Source: Sphingobacteriales bacterium (GTDB taxonomy: Bacteria; Bacteroidota; Bacteroidia; Chitinophagales; UBA2359). Taken from it: 64,000 bases of DNA. Where the stretch lies: NCBI GenBank assembly GCA_016706405.1, contig JADJJT010000001.1, positions 1,057,501 to 1,121,500 on the forward strand, written 5' to 3'. The notes beneath the pieces were generated by a model, which was not told the origin of the DNA, did not search any database, and saw only the letters and a list, made by a program, of their open reading frames with translations. Shown one piece after another: positions 46,058 to 55,585 of the stretch (positions are counted from its first letter, which is position 1; each line of letters opens with the position of its first letter). The position numbers were made by a program, and so were the translations under genes.

Positions 46058-46094
46058 GCAAGGTAAAATAAGTAAACTTGTTTGATGTAGGGTG

Positions 46095-46102
46095 CAAAAC
46101 TA
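46095..46102 (-). promoter_or_regulatory. Candidate -7 promoter box, TAGTTTTG (minus strand)
   Basis: Exact TAnnTTTG on the minus strand, 38 bases before the PorE-like gene start. Confidence 0.35.
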
Positions 46103-46284
46103 CTTATAATCTAAGGTATAAAATAATAAATATGGCAGCCAACTGTGGGTATTAAACGCAGCAATCCGTGTTTTTGTTGCTTTTATTGTAGCTATATATT
46201 AATCTGTGGGCTATTTTTGTTTTTTTAATTTAAGTTGTAAATTTGCCTCTTAATAAAAACATTATAATTTGTTTGTTTATTTTT

Positions 46285-47682
46285 ATGCCCGATTCTGCTT
46301 TTTCTGTTCAAATATTGCCGAGGCAATGGAATTCTTTTAATAGGGTCTCTATTTTTGCTTTGTTCTTCTTTGTTTTTATTTTTTGTGGCTGCGACAATTA
46401 TTGCCTACTCGACGCCAATTTGCTTACTAGTATCCACCAACAAACAACACCCAATAACGCACAACCTTTTACCGAAGGTATAGATGTGTATATTGATTTT
46501 TCGGATGGTATGCACCCCGCAATTCAACAAGCTAATGCCGAGTACAGGCAAGCCCTTTCATTGGCTGATAGCCCTACTACTCAGTATTTTGAGGTAGGTA
46601 CCGAAACCAATTTAAAACCTAAAGGCAAAGAACAACTGCGCAACCCCGATTTAGTGAGTAGTTTTAGCGATAACGTGTCGAAAATTGACGTTCCATTGCA
46701 ACGCATTGTTAAAACCAACAAACAAGCCATTTTAATTACCGATTTCGAACTTATTTCAGACGGCATTACCAAAGAGCAATATACACCACAGGGTAAATTT
46801 AAAACCATAATTAACCTGTCGAATTGGTCGAAACAGTTTTTTGCCGACTGGCTTGCGCGAGACGGCAACACCCTCGATATTTTTGCCAAACCGTTTACCA
46901 AAACCAATTCGGCAACTAAAACCAAACAAAATCAGCATTTATATTTTTTGGTGTTTACCCCTAACGAACTGCCAGCAGATGCCGAAAAAATAGTATCCGG
47001 TTTAAAACGCGATTTTCCGGGACTACCGCATTTTCAGTTTTCGCGCAGCAATTTTAATATCGTTACAGATTTTACCAAAAATCCGACCCCCACCAACAAT
47101 GGCCTTAACGAGTACGTAGTGTTGCACAATTATATTGAAAACCCAAGCGAAAAATTTGCCTATTACCAAATTAATTTTAACGATTTAGGTAATTTAGACC
47201 AAGCTACAACCGACAAAAGTATTTTGCGTTATCTGTACTTTGACGACAATATGATGCTGTACGACAATTTTCAATTTACCCTTGAAGTTACTGATTTAAC
47301 CGATAATTTGGCGGCATTTTGCGATAGCGTAGCCGTAGGAAGCGAAGGCAGCTATAAATTTTCTAAAGCACCCGCCGACAACCAACGCTTTGAATTAGTA
47401 ACTAATAAATTAGAAAACAACCGATACGAATTATTATTGTACAAACATGCTAATTTTACCAGTTTAGACGGTTTGCCCAAAAAAATATATAAAGTTGATA
47501 TTAAAATTGCCAGCGCCTCCTTAAACTTAAACGAACCCGCCATTGACCGCGTACTGCGCTGGAACGATGCGCGAGGTTTTTGGGTTGAAAGCTTGGCCTC
47601 GAGCCTTAAAAATGTGGTGCGGCAAGACCTAAAACCCAACAAAACTTTGCTCTACACTTATTATATTGAAGTGCAAAAGTAA
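46285..47682 (+). CDS. VWA-like lipoprotein, unknown function
   Basis: About 465 residues from the ATG at 46285, chosen over an upstream TTG (46243) because it gives a lipoprotein signal peptide with lipobox IFCGC. The first domain resembles a von Willebrand A fold: VYIDFSDGMHPAIQQ at a MIDAS-like position, then QAILITDFELISDG at the second ligand position. The DxSxS signature reads DFSDG, a reduced form, so metal binding is uncertain. The C-terminal half (about 200-465) looks beta-rich and has no motif I recognise. It is probably surface-exposed. It converges with the AI-2E permease. Confidence 0.7.
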   Translation: MPDSAFSVQILPRQWNSFNRVSIFALFFFVFIFCGCDNYCLLDANLLTSIHQQTTPNNAQPFTEGIDVYIDFSDGMHPAIQQANAEYRQALSLADSPTTQYFEVGTETNLKPKGKEQLRNPDLVSSFSDNVSKIDVPLQRIVKTNKQAILITDFELISDGITKEQYTPQGKFKTIINLSNWSKQFFADWLARDGNTLDIFAKPFTKTNSATKTKQNQHLYFLVFTPNELPADAEKIVSGLKRDFPGLPHFQFSRSNFNIVTDFTKNPTPTNNGLNEYVVLHNYIENPSEKFAYYQINFNDLGNLDQATTDKSILRYLYFDDNMMLYDNFQFTLEVTDLTDNLAAFCDSVAVGSEGSYKFSKAPADNQRFELVTNKLENNRYELLLYKHANFTSLDGLPKKIYKVDIKIASASLNLNEPAIDRVLRWNDARGFWVESLASSLKNVVRQDLKPNKTLLYTYYIEVQK

Positions 47683-47788
47683 TTTAACTGGCTATAAGTT
47701 TTCGATGGTTTTGTGTAAGATGATTTAGCTTGAAATAAATCTTATTTTTATTCCGGATATTAGTTTATTGCTACAAGCGAAACCAATC

Positions 47789-48955
47789 TCAATCAACTGT
47801 ATCCGGATGTTTGGATGGAGGTTGTTCGCTTTTGTTTAGGGTAGCGTGCTTTTGAAGTTCTAATTTTTGTAAAAAACGCTGGTAATACGTTAGCAACAAG
47901 GTGGTGGCGGGCAGGGCAATTATTAGGCCCAACATGCCCAGCAATTTACCCCAAACAGAAATAGATAACAAAATTATGGCCGAATTTAAGCCGGTTACAT
48001 CGCCCATAATTTTGGGGTACAAAATAAAATCTTGCAAAAGGTGAATACCTAAAAAAATTAATAAAACTAACAGCATCATTACCCAAAAACTTTGCCCGGT
48101 TTCTAATGCGTGCATTAAGCCAAAAAATGCAGCCGGCACTAAGCCCAACCATTGCAAATAAGGCACCATACTTAACAAGCCAATTAACAAGCCCAGCACT
48201 ATACCCAAAGGAAGGCCAATTAGGGCAAAACCAATGGCGGTGAGCACCCCAACAATAACGGCAATTATGGCCTGCGCTCTAAAATGTTTGGTCATGGCTG
48301 TATCTACGTCATCAGAAAAACGGTAAACCTGTTCGCGGTACTTGGCCGGCACTAACGATTTCCACCCCTCGGTAATGGTATCGTAATCGAGCAAAATAAA
48401 TATAAGGTAGATTAAAATAATAGATGAGCCTACAACAATAGATAATAGATTAAGTGATCCGGAAAAAATAAAATTAACGCCCGGAAGTATTTTTTGCCCA
48501 AGTATGGCTGCTATATCTTCAATTTTATCGGCTGTAAACAAGGCCGACACATTGGCTTCGTTTAGATATTCGGTTATCCATTCAAGCCATTCTTTGGGTA
48601 AATATTCTAAGGTTTGCTGTTGTAGGGCTGGGTTGGCGGCAAAACGAGCTATGGCTTGCCCAATTTTTACTGCATCGTTTATTAAACGCGGAATGATGGC
48701 CCAAAGTGCCGCGCCAATTGTAGTAAGCACCAAAATTAAACTAATAATAACTGCGGCAATACGGCTTTTTATTTTGAGTTTGTGTTGCAAAAAGTGTACT
48801 AACGGGTTTATACACCACGCCAAGGCTACTGCTATTACAAATGGCAGTAATATATCGCTTAAATAACGCAATAAAAAAAATGCAACTATTACTAACACTA
48901 CGTCAATTAAAAGACGAAAAACCTTATCGAGGGTGAAAGGCGTTTGCGAAAACAT
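47789..48955 (-). CDS. AI-2E transporter family / PerM-like permease
   Basis: A 388-residue polytopic membrane protein with about eight transmembrane helices, of the UPF0118 (AI-2E/PerM) family. The hydrophobic repeat blocks start IDVVLVIVAFFLLRYLSDIL. The conserved C-terminal LGIHLLQDFILYPKIMGDVTGL, with the PKIMG element, is diagnostic. The short cytosolic tail ends KHPDTVD. The family was named after TqsA, but most members move unknown solutes or ions. It stands alone. Confidence 0.9.
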   Translation of the reverse strand: MFSQTPFTLDKVFRLLIDVVLVIVAFFLLRYLSDILLPFVIAVALAWCINPLVHFLQHKLKIKSRIAAVIISLILVLTTIGAALWAIIPRLINDAVKIGQAIARFAANPALQQQTLEYLPKEWLEWITEYLNEANVSALFTADKIEDIAAILGQKILPGVNFIFSGSLNLLSIVVGSSIILIYLIFILLDYDTITEGWKSLVPAKYREQVYRFSDDVDTAMTKHFRAQAIIAVIVGVLTAIGFALIGLPLGIVLGLLIGLLSMVPYLQWLGLVPAAFFGLMHALETGQSFWVMMLLVLLIFLGIHLLQDFILYPKIMGDVTGLNSAIILLSISVWGKLLGMLGLIIALPATTLLLTYYQRFLQKLELQKHATLNKSEQPPSKHPDTVD

Positions 48956-49250
48956 AATAATATAAAATTTTAATTGTGAGGTGAAACCGTATCAATTCTA
49001 TAACTATCCGGCCAAGATACATATTTTTTTTGCTTCCTTAAGGCTATATGTTTTAATTTTTTTATCATAAAAAAACAGCTCATACAACTCTTTATTCAAC
49101 TTTAATAAATCCATAAAACTAACAACTAAATATAATATTAATGAGGCAATTTACTTACCTTTACAACAACAAGTTTTTTAATTGCAAAACAGCTTTAAAA
49201 CTAATATTACATCGTATTAACAACTCTACCCACTTTGTTATTTAATATAT
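48956..49250. other. Intergenic region
   Basis: 295 bases between divergent genes. AT-rich, with no gene, terminator or convincing promoter seen. Confidence 0.4.
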
Positions 49251-50915
49251 ATGGAAACAAACACTATTTTATCGCCACTTGACATGTTGATGCTTCACGA
49301 GCGCCAACGCGGGCAGCAATTATTCTTAAATCAACCCTTAGAATCCGGAAAGATTTTAAGCTTTACCTGGTCAGAGGCCGGCCACCAGGCAAGGTGTATG
49401 GCCTCGGCATTGCGCGCAATGGGTTATCCTGCACAAAGTCGCATCGCCATCCTTTCAAAAAACTGCGCCCATTGGATTATTGCCGATTTAGCAATTATGA
49501 TGGCCGGCTATGTTTCGGTGCCCATTTACCCAACCTCAACCGCCGATAGTATTACCTACGTGCTGCAACACTGCAATGCAAGGGCTATTTTTGTAGGTAA
49601 ACTCGACGATTTTTCCAAACAACGCAGTGCCATAACTCCCGATACCAATATTATTAGCTTTGCCCATTATGGCCCCAACGAACCAGGCCTTCTAAATTGG
49701 GAAGATTTAACAAATACCAACGACCCTTTGCCCGTAGTTCCGGAATTAAATTTAGATACCATGGCAACCATTATTTATACCTCGGGCACCACGGGCACGC
49801 CCAAAGGAGTAGTGCATAGTTTCAGGGCTTTGGCCTGGGCTTTAACCAAAGCGCTCGAGGTAATTGAACTTGGTAAAGATGGCCGTTTTTTCTCGTATTT
49901 GCCCTTGGCACATATTGCCGAACGCATGTTGGTAGAATACGGCAGCATTTACACCGGAAATGCCATTTACTTCGCACAATCGCTCGATACTTTTGCAAAC
50001 GATTTGCAAAAAGCCAGCCCAACTATATTTTTGGGTGTTCCGCGTATATGGACAAAATTTCAGATGGGAATTTTAAACAAACTGCCACAAAAAAAATTGA
50101 GCTTTTTATTAGGATTACCCATTGTTGGCAACCTTATCCGGAATAAATTAAAAAAAGCACTTGGCTTAAACAAGACCGAAATATGTTTATCCGGAGCTGC
50201 TCCTATATCGCCAAGTATCATCCTATGGTTTGAAAAAATTGGTATTCGTATTTGCGAAGTCTATGGATTGACAGAAAACGCCGCTTACTCGCATTTTAAC
50301 TTAATAAACCAGCGCAAAGTGGGTTCGGTTGGCGTAGCATTGCCCGAAGTAAGCATTAAAATTGACCTCGAAACAAGCGAATTGCTGATGAAAAGCTCAG
50401 CACTAATGTTGGAATACTACTTAGAACCAGAACTTACCCACCAAACTATTGATACCGATGGTTGGCTGCACACCGGCGATATGGCCAAATTAGATGAAGA
50501 TGGATTTTTGCACATCATTGGCCGGGTAAAAGAGTTGTTTAAAACCGAAAAAGGCAAATATATTGCCCCTTCACCCCTTGAAATTTTACTAATGCAAAAT
50601 ACCCTAATTGAGCAATGTTGTGTGGTCGGCGCAGGTTACCCGCAACCCATCGCTTTGTTGGTTTTAAGTGGCAGCGCGCAACACCAAGCGAAAGAAACTT
50701 TAACTCAGAGCCTCGCAGAAACTTTAACAAACCTAAACAATAAGCTTGAGGCTCATCAAAGAATTAAAAAAATGGTGGTCATAACACAACCCTGGACAAC
50801 CGATAATGGCCTGCTTACCCCCACCTTAAAAGTAAAACGCGCACAAATTGAAGCTAAATACCAAAACTATTACGACAACTGGTATAAAAATATCGCCGAA
50901 ATAATTTGGACCTAA
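49251..50915 (+). CDS. Long-chain fatty acid--CoA ligase (AMP-dependent synthetase)
   Basis: A 554-residue ANL-superfamily enzyme activating a fatty acid with ATP to acyl-CoA. Motifs in order: P-loop IYTSGTTGTPKGVVH (about 179-193), CEVYGLTENAAYS in the acyl-binding region, GWLHTGDMAKLDEDGFLHIIGRVKELFKT (about 404-432), and the catalytic Lys region FKTEKGKYIAPSPLE. It is longer than acetyl-CoA synthetases only by the linker and most resembles FadD/FadK-like ligases of Bacteroidota. Substrate length cannot be told. It has its own transcript unit, probably; tex follows after 308 bases. Confidence 0.92.
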   Translation: METNTILSPLDMLMLHERQRGQQLFLNQPLESGKILSFTWSEAGHQARCMASALRAMGYPAQSRIAILSKNCAHWIIADLAIMMAGYVSVPIYPTSTADSITYVLQHCNARAIFVGKLDDFSKQRSAITPDTNIISFAHYGPNEPGLLNWEDLTNTNDPLPVVPELNLDTMATIIYTSGTTGTPKGVVHSFRALAWALTKALEVIELGKDGRFFSYLPLAHIAERMLVEYGSIYTGNAIYFAQSLDTFANDLQKASPTIFLGVPRIWTKFQMGILNKLPQKKLSFLLGLPIVGNLIRNKLKKALGLNKTEICLSGAAPISPSIILWFEKIGIRICEVYGLTENAAYSHFNLINQRKVGSVGVALPEVSIKIDLETSELLMKSSALMLEYYLEPELTHQTIDTDGWLHTGDMAKLDEDGFLHIIGRVKELFKTEKGKYIAPSPLEILLMQNTLIEQCCVVGAGYPQPIALLVLSGSAQHQAKETLTQSLAETLTNLNNKLEAHQRIKKMVVITQPWTTDNGLLTPTLKVKRAQIEAKYQNYYDNWYKNIAEIIWT

Positions 50916-51223
50916 TTCTTAAAAATTGAAAATGGCTCGCAACAAATACTATCCTTACACCTATCCGGATAGCAGACCTATACAATTAATATAAGTACAG
51001 GTTTGAAACGAAGCGCTACTACAGTTTGAATCAGTTAAGGGGTAATTTTTAATTTCCGGATAATTTTTTCTTGGCTTTCCCGCCTGAACACAAGCTAATA
51101 CAATACTTGTTTATTAGAAACAAAACAAAAGTCCAAGCATGGCCTAAAATACCTAACTTTGCAGCCCGCTATTTTTTACAATATCATATAAATATATGAT
51201 GCAATAAGACAAGCAAATATTGC
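50916..51223. other. Intergenic region
   Basis: 308 bases with two TCCGGA (about 50964 and 51054) and a TAACTTTG promoter box at 51154-51161. No gene is supported. Confidence 0.5.
51154..51161 (+). promoter_or_regulatory. Candidate -7 promoter box of tex, TAACTTTG
   Basis: Exact TAnnTTTG match 62 bases before the ATG of tex. The -33 element is not clear. Confidence 0.45.
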
Positions 51224-53377
51224 ATGACCGACCAAAACTTAACAAGTATTTTGCAGCGTTTGGCTACCGAAACGGGCTTACCCATAGCACAAATACAGGC
51301 TGCTATTAATTTGCTCGATGCCGGTGCAACAATTCCATTTATTGCCCGTTACCGCAAAGAGGCAACCGGCAGTTTAAACGAGGTTCAAATTGCAGCCATC
51401 CGCGATGGCAAAGAACGCCTTGAAGCCTTAGCCGACCGCCGCGAAGCCATTTTATACAGTATAGAGCAGCAAGGCAAACTAAACCCGGCCTTAGAAGCGC
51501 AAATTAACGCCGCAACTACCCTTGCCGAACTCGAAGACCTTTACCTGCCTTACCGCCCCAAGCGCCGCACCCGCGCTACTATGGCTATTGAGCGCGGCCT
51601 CGAACCTTTAGCCAATGCCATTTTTGAGCAGCAACAAAACAATATAGAAACGTTGGCGCAACAATTTATTGACCCCGAAAAAGGAGTACCCGATGTCAAA
51701 ACAGCCATTGCCGGCGCTTGCGATATATTGGCCGAACGCATGAACGAAGATGCCCCAGTGCGCGCTAAACTGCGCAACCTTTTTATGCGGAAAGGCGAAA
51801 TTATTTCAATTATTCATCCGGATAAAGCTGAAACACCCGAAGCTGCTACCTACAAAGATTATTTTAACTGGCGCGAGCCAGCCGCCCGCATTCCATCTCA
51901 CCGCCTATTGGCTATTTTGCGGGGAACCGCCGAAGACTTTTTGCGCCTAACAATTACTCCAGATGATGCCGATGTTGAAAATATACTTGACAGGCATTTT
52001 ATCCGGAAACCTAACCACCCCAGCGCGAACTACCTTAAAATCACCCTTCGCGATGCGTGGAAACGCCTGCTTCATCCAAGCTTAGAAAACGAAGTCCGCA
52101 GCGAGCTAAAACAAAAAGCCGACAAAGATGCCATCAATGTTTTTGCCGCCAACTTGCGCGAACTATTGCTAACCCCTCCTTTGGGCGAGCACGCCGTTAT
52201 GGGCATTGACCCTGGATATAGAACCGGCTGCAAACTCGTATGCCTAAATAAACAAGGTGATTTGCTATATAATACCACCATTTTTCCGCACGACAAAAGT
52301 AGTATGCGCCGCTACGAGGCAACAGATGCCATAGAAAACCTTTGTAGAACTTATCAAATTACGGCCATAGCCATTGGAAACGGCACGGCTGGGCGCGAAA
52401 CTTTTCAGTTTGTAAAACAATTACAATTGCCTCAAATAGAAGTGGTAATGGTAAACGAAGCAGGTGCCTCTATTTATTCGGCCTCCGAAATTGCCCGCGA
52501 GGAGTTTCCTGATTATGATCTTACGGTGCGAGGTGCAATTTCTATTGGTAGGCGGCTAATTGACCCCTTAGCCGAATTGGTTAAAATTGACCCCAAAAGT
52601 ATTGGCGTTGGGCAGTATCAGCACGATGTAAACCAAGCTGAACTTAAAAAAAGTTTAGATGATACTGTAATTAGTTGCGTAAATTTAGTTGGTGTTGAGG
52701 TCAATACTGCCAGTGCTGCTTTGTTGACTTATGTATCGGGAGTTGGGCCTAAATTAGCGCAAAATATTGTAGCTTACCGTACAGAAACCGGGAATTTTAA
52801 ACGCCGGCAAGATTTGCAAAAAGTAAAAGGCTTAGGGCCAAAAGCATACGAGCAATGTGCCGGATTTTTGCGCATCCGGAATGGCGAAAACCCCTTAGAT
52901 GCCAGCGCTGTGCATCCCGAATCGTACCCAATAGTTTTACAAATGGCTAAAGATGCTAACTGCTCGGTCGAGGCACTTATACAACAACCAACACTTAGGC
53001 AAAATATACAGTTAAAAAATTATATAACGGCAACTGTTGGTATGCCTACTTTAGCCGATATTATGGACGAGCTGGCCAAGCCCGGTCGCGACCCACGCCA
53101 ACAATTTGAAAACGTACAATTTGACGATAATATTTCAAGCATTGACGACCTCCACGAAGGTATGGTTTTAAATGGTATTGTTACAAACGTTACTAATTTT
53201 GGTGCTTTTATTGATATTGGCGTTAAAGATAATGGTCTGATACATATCAGCGAAATGGCTGACCGATTTGTAAGCGACCCCCATAAAGTTTTAAAAGTGC
53301 ATCAAAAAGTAAAAGTGCGTGTTATTAGCATTGATACCAACCGTAAACGCATTAACTTAAGTATGCGTGGAATTTAA
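51224..53377 (+). CDS. tex: Tex family RNA-binding transcription accessory protein
   Basis: A 717-residue cytosolic protein of the Tex family. An N-terminal helical region (FIARYRKEATGSLNEVQIAAI, LEDLYLPYRPKRRTRATMA) leads to an RNase H-like YqgF domain (about 325-450, VMGIDPGYRTGCKLVCLNKQ), helix-hairpin-helix motifs (VSGVGPKLAQNIVAYR, KVKGLGPKAYEQCAGF) and a C-terminal S1 domain (about 645-715, GIVTNVTNFGAFIDIGVKDN). This is the standard order. Tex affects transcription and RNA handling; in some bacteria it supports toxin expression or stress survival. The LOG gene follows after 33 bases, so the two may be co-transcribed. Confidence 0.96.
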   Translation: MTDQNLTSILQRLATETGLPIAQIQAAINLLDAGATIPFIARYRKEATGSLNEVQIAAIRDGKERLEALADRREAILYSIEQQGKLNPALEAQINAATTLAELEDLYLPYRPKRRTRATMAIERGLEPLANAIFEQQQNNIETLAQQFIDPEKGVPDVKTAIAGACDILAERMNEDAPVRAKLRNLFMRKGEIISIIHPDKAETPEAATYKDYFNWREPAARIPSHRLLAILRGTAEDFLRLTITPDDADVENILDRHFIRKPNHPSANYLKITLRDAWKRLLHPSLENEVRSELKQKADKDAINVFAANLRELLLTPPLGEHAVMGIDPGYRTGCKLVCLNKQGDLLYNTTIFPHDKSSMRRYEATDAIENLCRTYQITAIAIGNGTAGRETFQFVKQLQLPQIEVVMVNEAGASIYSASEIAREEFPDYDLTVRGAISIGRRLIDPLAELVKIDPKSIGVGQYQHDVNQAELKKSLDDTVISCVNLVGVEVNTASAALLTYVSGVGPKLAQNIVAYRTETGNFKRRQDLQKVKGLGPKAYEQCAGFLRIRNGENPLDASAVHPESYPIVLQMAKDANCSVEALIQQPTLRQNIQLKNYITATVGMPTLADIMDELAKPGRDPRQQFENVQFDDNISSIDDLHEGMVLNGIVTNVTNFGAFIDIGVKDNGLIHISEMADRFVSDPHKVLKVHQKVKVRVISIDTNRKRINLSMRGI

Positions 53378-53410
53378 TTAACTTTACAATATACATTTTA
53401 ACAATACAAT

Positions 53411-53968
53411 ATGAAGGCAAAAAAACTATGTGTCTTTTGTGGTTCGCGCGTTGGGAACGACCCTATTTATGCGCAATCGGCATTAGACCTCGCACAATTA
53501 ATGGTGCAAAACAATTTTAGTTTGGTCTATGGCGGCGGCAGCGTAGGCATAATGGGTGTAATGGCCAATTATTTGATGGAAAACAACGGCGAGGTCATAG
53601 GTGTTATTCCTCATTTTTTAATGGACCAAGAGGTTGGAAAGATAGATATTACCCAACTTATATTAACCAATACTATGCACGAGCGTAAAGCGCAAATGGC
53701 TGAAATTGCCGATGCCTTTGCTATCTTGCCCGGAAGTATTGGCACTATGGATGAATTTTTTGAAATTTTAACCTGGCGGCAACTTGGTTTACACCAAAAA
53801 CCCATTGTTTTGCTTAATGTCAATGGTTATTACAACAGCTTACAAAACCTAATTCAACAATTTTGTCAATTCGATTTTATAGACAAATCCGTACTGCAAT
53901 ACATCCATTTTACCAATACTCCAAACGAATTAATTGAATACTTGCTCTTGCTCCGCCAAACACATTAA
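53411..53968 (+). CDS. LOG family protein (cytokinin-type phosphoribohydrolase-like)
   Basis: A 185-residue Rossmann-like protein of the LOG/TIGR00730 family that hydrolyses nucleoside 5'-monophosphates such as cytokinin ribotides or AMP. It shows VFCGSRVGNDP, the conserved VYGGGSVGIMGVMAN, and the motif region LPGSIGTMDEFFEIL. The usual motif is PGGxGTxxE; here the second Gly is Ser, a small deviation that should be checked before assuming full activity. It follows tex by 33 bases and converges with the M23 peptidase gene. Confidence 0.88.
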   Translation: MKAKKLCVFCGSRVGNDPIYAQSALDLAQLMVQNNFSLVYGGGSVGIMGVMANYLMENNGEVIGVIPHFLMDQEVGKIDITQLILTNTMHERKAQMAEIADAFAILPGSIGTMDEFFEILTWRQLGLHQKPIVLLNVNGYYNSLQNLIQQFCQFDFIDKSVLQYIHFTNTPNELIEYLLLLRQTH

Positions 53969-53985
53969 AACAATGCTTATGATAC

Positions 53986-55356
53986 TCAGGGCACAGTAAT
54001 ACTTACCAGCACTTGCCCGGTGCTATCGGTATTATTCCAAACAATTTCGACAGTTTGCTCGCCTTGCCCATTAATTATAGTGCCATTAGTAACTGTCCAG
54101 TTGTAGTACGAGCCGGTTGGCGCTAAGGTTGCTGTATATAAATATGATGTTCCGTTACAAGGGTTTGCTACTCCGGAAATAGAAAGATTGTTATCTACAA
54201 AAAATTGATGGGTTACCGTTTCTCCGGCATAAGTAGCCTCAAAAATCCACGTGCCACCTTCGGCAGCAGCTGGCAAAAAATACGACCAATACCACCACGA
54301 GGCATTATAAGTATCCGAAAAATAAAAATTCCAGTCTTTCCAAACAGTATTATTGGGTTTTTTTATTTTAAAACTCGCCTGTGTACCTGCAATTTGGTCA
54401 GCAAGATAAATAGCAAAATAGGCAAGTTCGCTAGGTAAAAAACAGTTATCAGTATTTTTTTGGTCGTTATTGGCGGGGCAACCAAAATTAACAACAGGAG
54501 GAATATCATGAGTAAGCAATGTATTAATAGTGGGCTTGTGGTAGGGGCGTTGATTTTCCCACCAACTATCGGGGTTTAGGGTATTGCAAGGGCCACTAAA
54601 GGGGTCAATTAAAATAGTTTGGGCTGGGTTGGCATAAAATTCGAAATGCAAATGTGGCCCAGTCGAGCAGCCCGAACTGCCTACAATCCCTAAGTATTCA
54701 CCTGTTTCTACCGTTTCACCTACGGCTTTAGCAGTTAGGCTAAACTTTTTTAAATGTCCATACCATGCCACCGAGCCATCACTATGTTGTACGTACACGG
54801 CATTCCAAGGCCAGTTAATACATTCGCATTCTTCATCAAAATAGCCGTCGCTTTTGCCAATAATAGTACCGGGGGCAGCAGCAACAACGGCAACTTGCTC
54901 ATCGGCCATCATGTGCCAGCTAAAAGGCCAAGTAAAAAAATCTGTTCCTTTATGGCCATCGTAAGTACGACTATTACAAGTATAATCTAAAATACCAGGA
55001 CTCGAACTATCATGATCAACAAAATTGCCAATCCCATAATAACTATTATAATTAAAACCATTTATCTGAGCAAGTGGCCAATTTAATAGAATAGATGCCG
55101 AACTAGTATTTGTTTTTGCAGTAGCCGAAAAAGGCAGCCCTAATTTTTTAATATTATTCCGGATTTGATTTTTTATTATTTCACGAGCCTTCTCTGATAA
55201 ACACACTCCATTTATTGGTAAATGCACCTCGCCTCCGTGTGCAGTCTGTTGCTCCCGATAATGGACTTTTTGATTATTTTGAGCGTAGATGCTGTCTTGC
55301 AAAAAAAAGATAGAGCCTAAAAATAGAGCGACAATTTTTATTTGTGTTTGGTACAT
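53986..55356 (-). CDS. Secreted M23 family metallopeptidase
   Basis: A 456-residue exported protein with signal peptide ending IYAQN. The M23/LytM-like zinc domain (about 120-270) shows DGHKGTDFFTWPFSW (the HxxxD ligands) and SGCSTGPHLHFEFYANP (the HxH ligand). It would cleave peptidoglycan cross-links or a peptide substrate in the periplasm. The C-terminal part (about 380-456) is an Ig/PKD-like domain (NWTVTNGTIINGQGEQTVEI). No T9SS C-terminal sorting domain is present. It has convergent (LOG) and tandem (OmpA) neighbours. Confidence 0.9.
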   Translation of the reverse strand: MYQTQIKIVALFLGSIFFLQDSIYAQNNQKVHYREQQTAHGGEVHLPINGVCLSEKAREIIKNQIRNNIKKLGLPFSATAKTNTSSASILLNWPLAQINGFNYNSYYGIGNFVDHDSSSPGILDYTCNSRTYDGHKGTDFFTWPFSWHMMADEQVAVVAAAPGTIIGKSDGYFDEECECINWPWNAVYVQHSDGSVAWYGHLKKFSLTAKAVGETVETGEYLGIVGSSGCSTGPHLHFEFYANPAQTILIDPFSGPCNTLNPDSWWENQRPYHKPTINTLLTHDIPPVVNFGCPANNDQKNTDNCFLPSELAYFAIYLADQIAGTQASFKIKKPNNTVWKDWNFYFSDTYNASWWYWSYFLPAAAEGGTWIFEATYAGETVTHQFFVDNNLSISGVANPCNGTSYLYTATLAPTGSYYNWTVTNGTIINGQGEQTVEIVWNNTDSTGQVLVSITVP

Positions 55357-55453
55357 AATTGGGTGAGGAGATTTATATATAGACGAACAAATGAAAATAG
55401 TGTGTAAAATTAAGCTTTTATCGAAAACAATACTATATCCGGATAAAAATACA

Positions 55454-55489
55454 AAAAGCCGTTTGCAGTTGTTACTACAAACGGCTTTT
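55454..55489. terminator. Terminator hairpin after the OmpA-family gene
   Basis: AAAAGCCGTTTG (55454-55465) pairs with CAAACGGCTTTT (55478-55489) as a perfect 12-pair stem with a 12-base loop, followed by T runs on the minus strand. It terminates the OmpA gene (stop at 55586) and can also work on plus. Confidence 0.85.
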
Positions 55490-55585
55490 CAATTTTAATT
55501 TTCTTTAAATCAACCGCTTAAATTATTGACTGTAATTACTACTCTTACTCAATCAGTTGAAATAAATATCAATTAGTATATTTGT

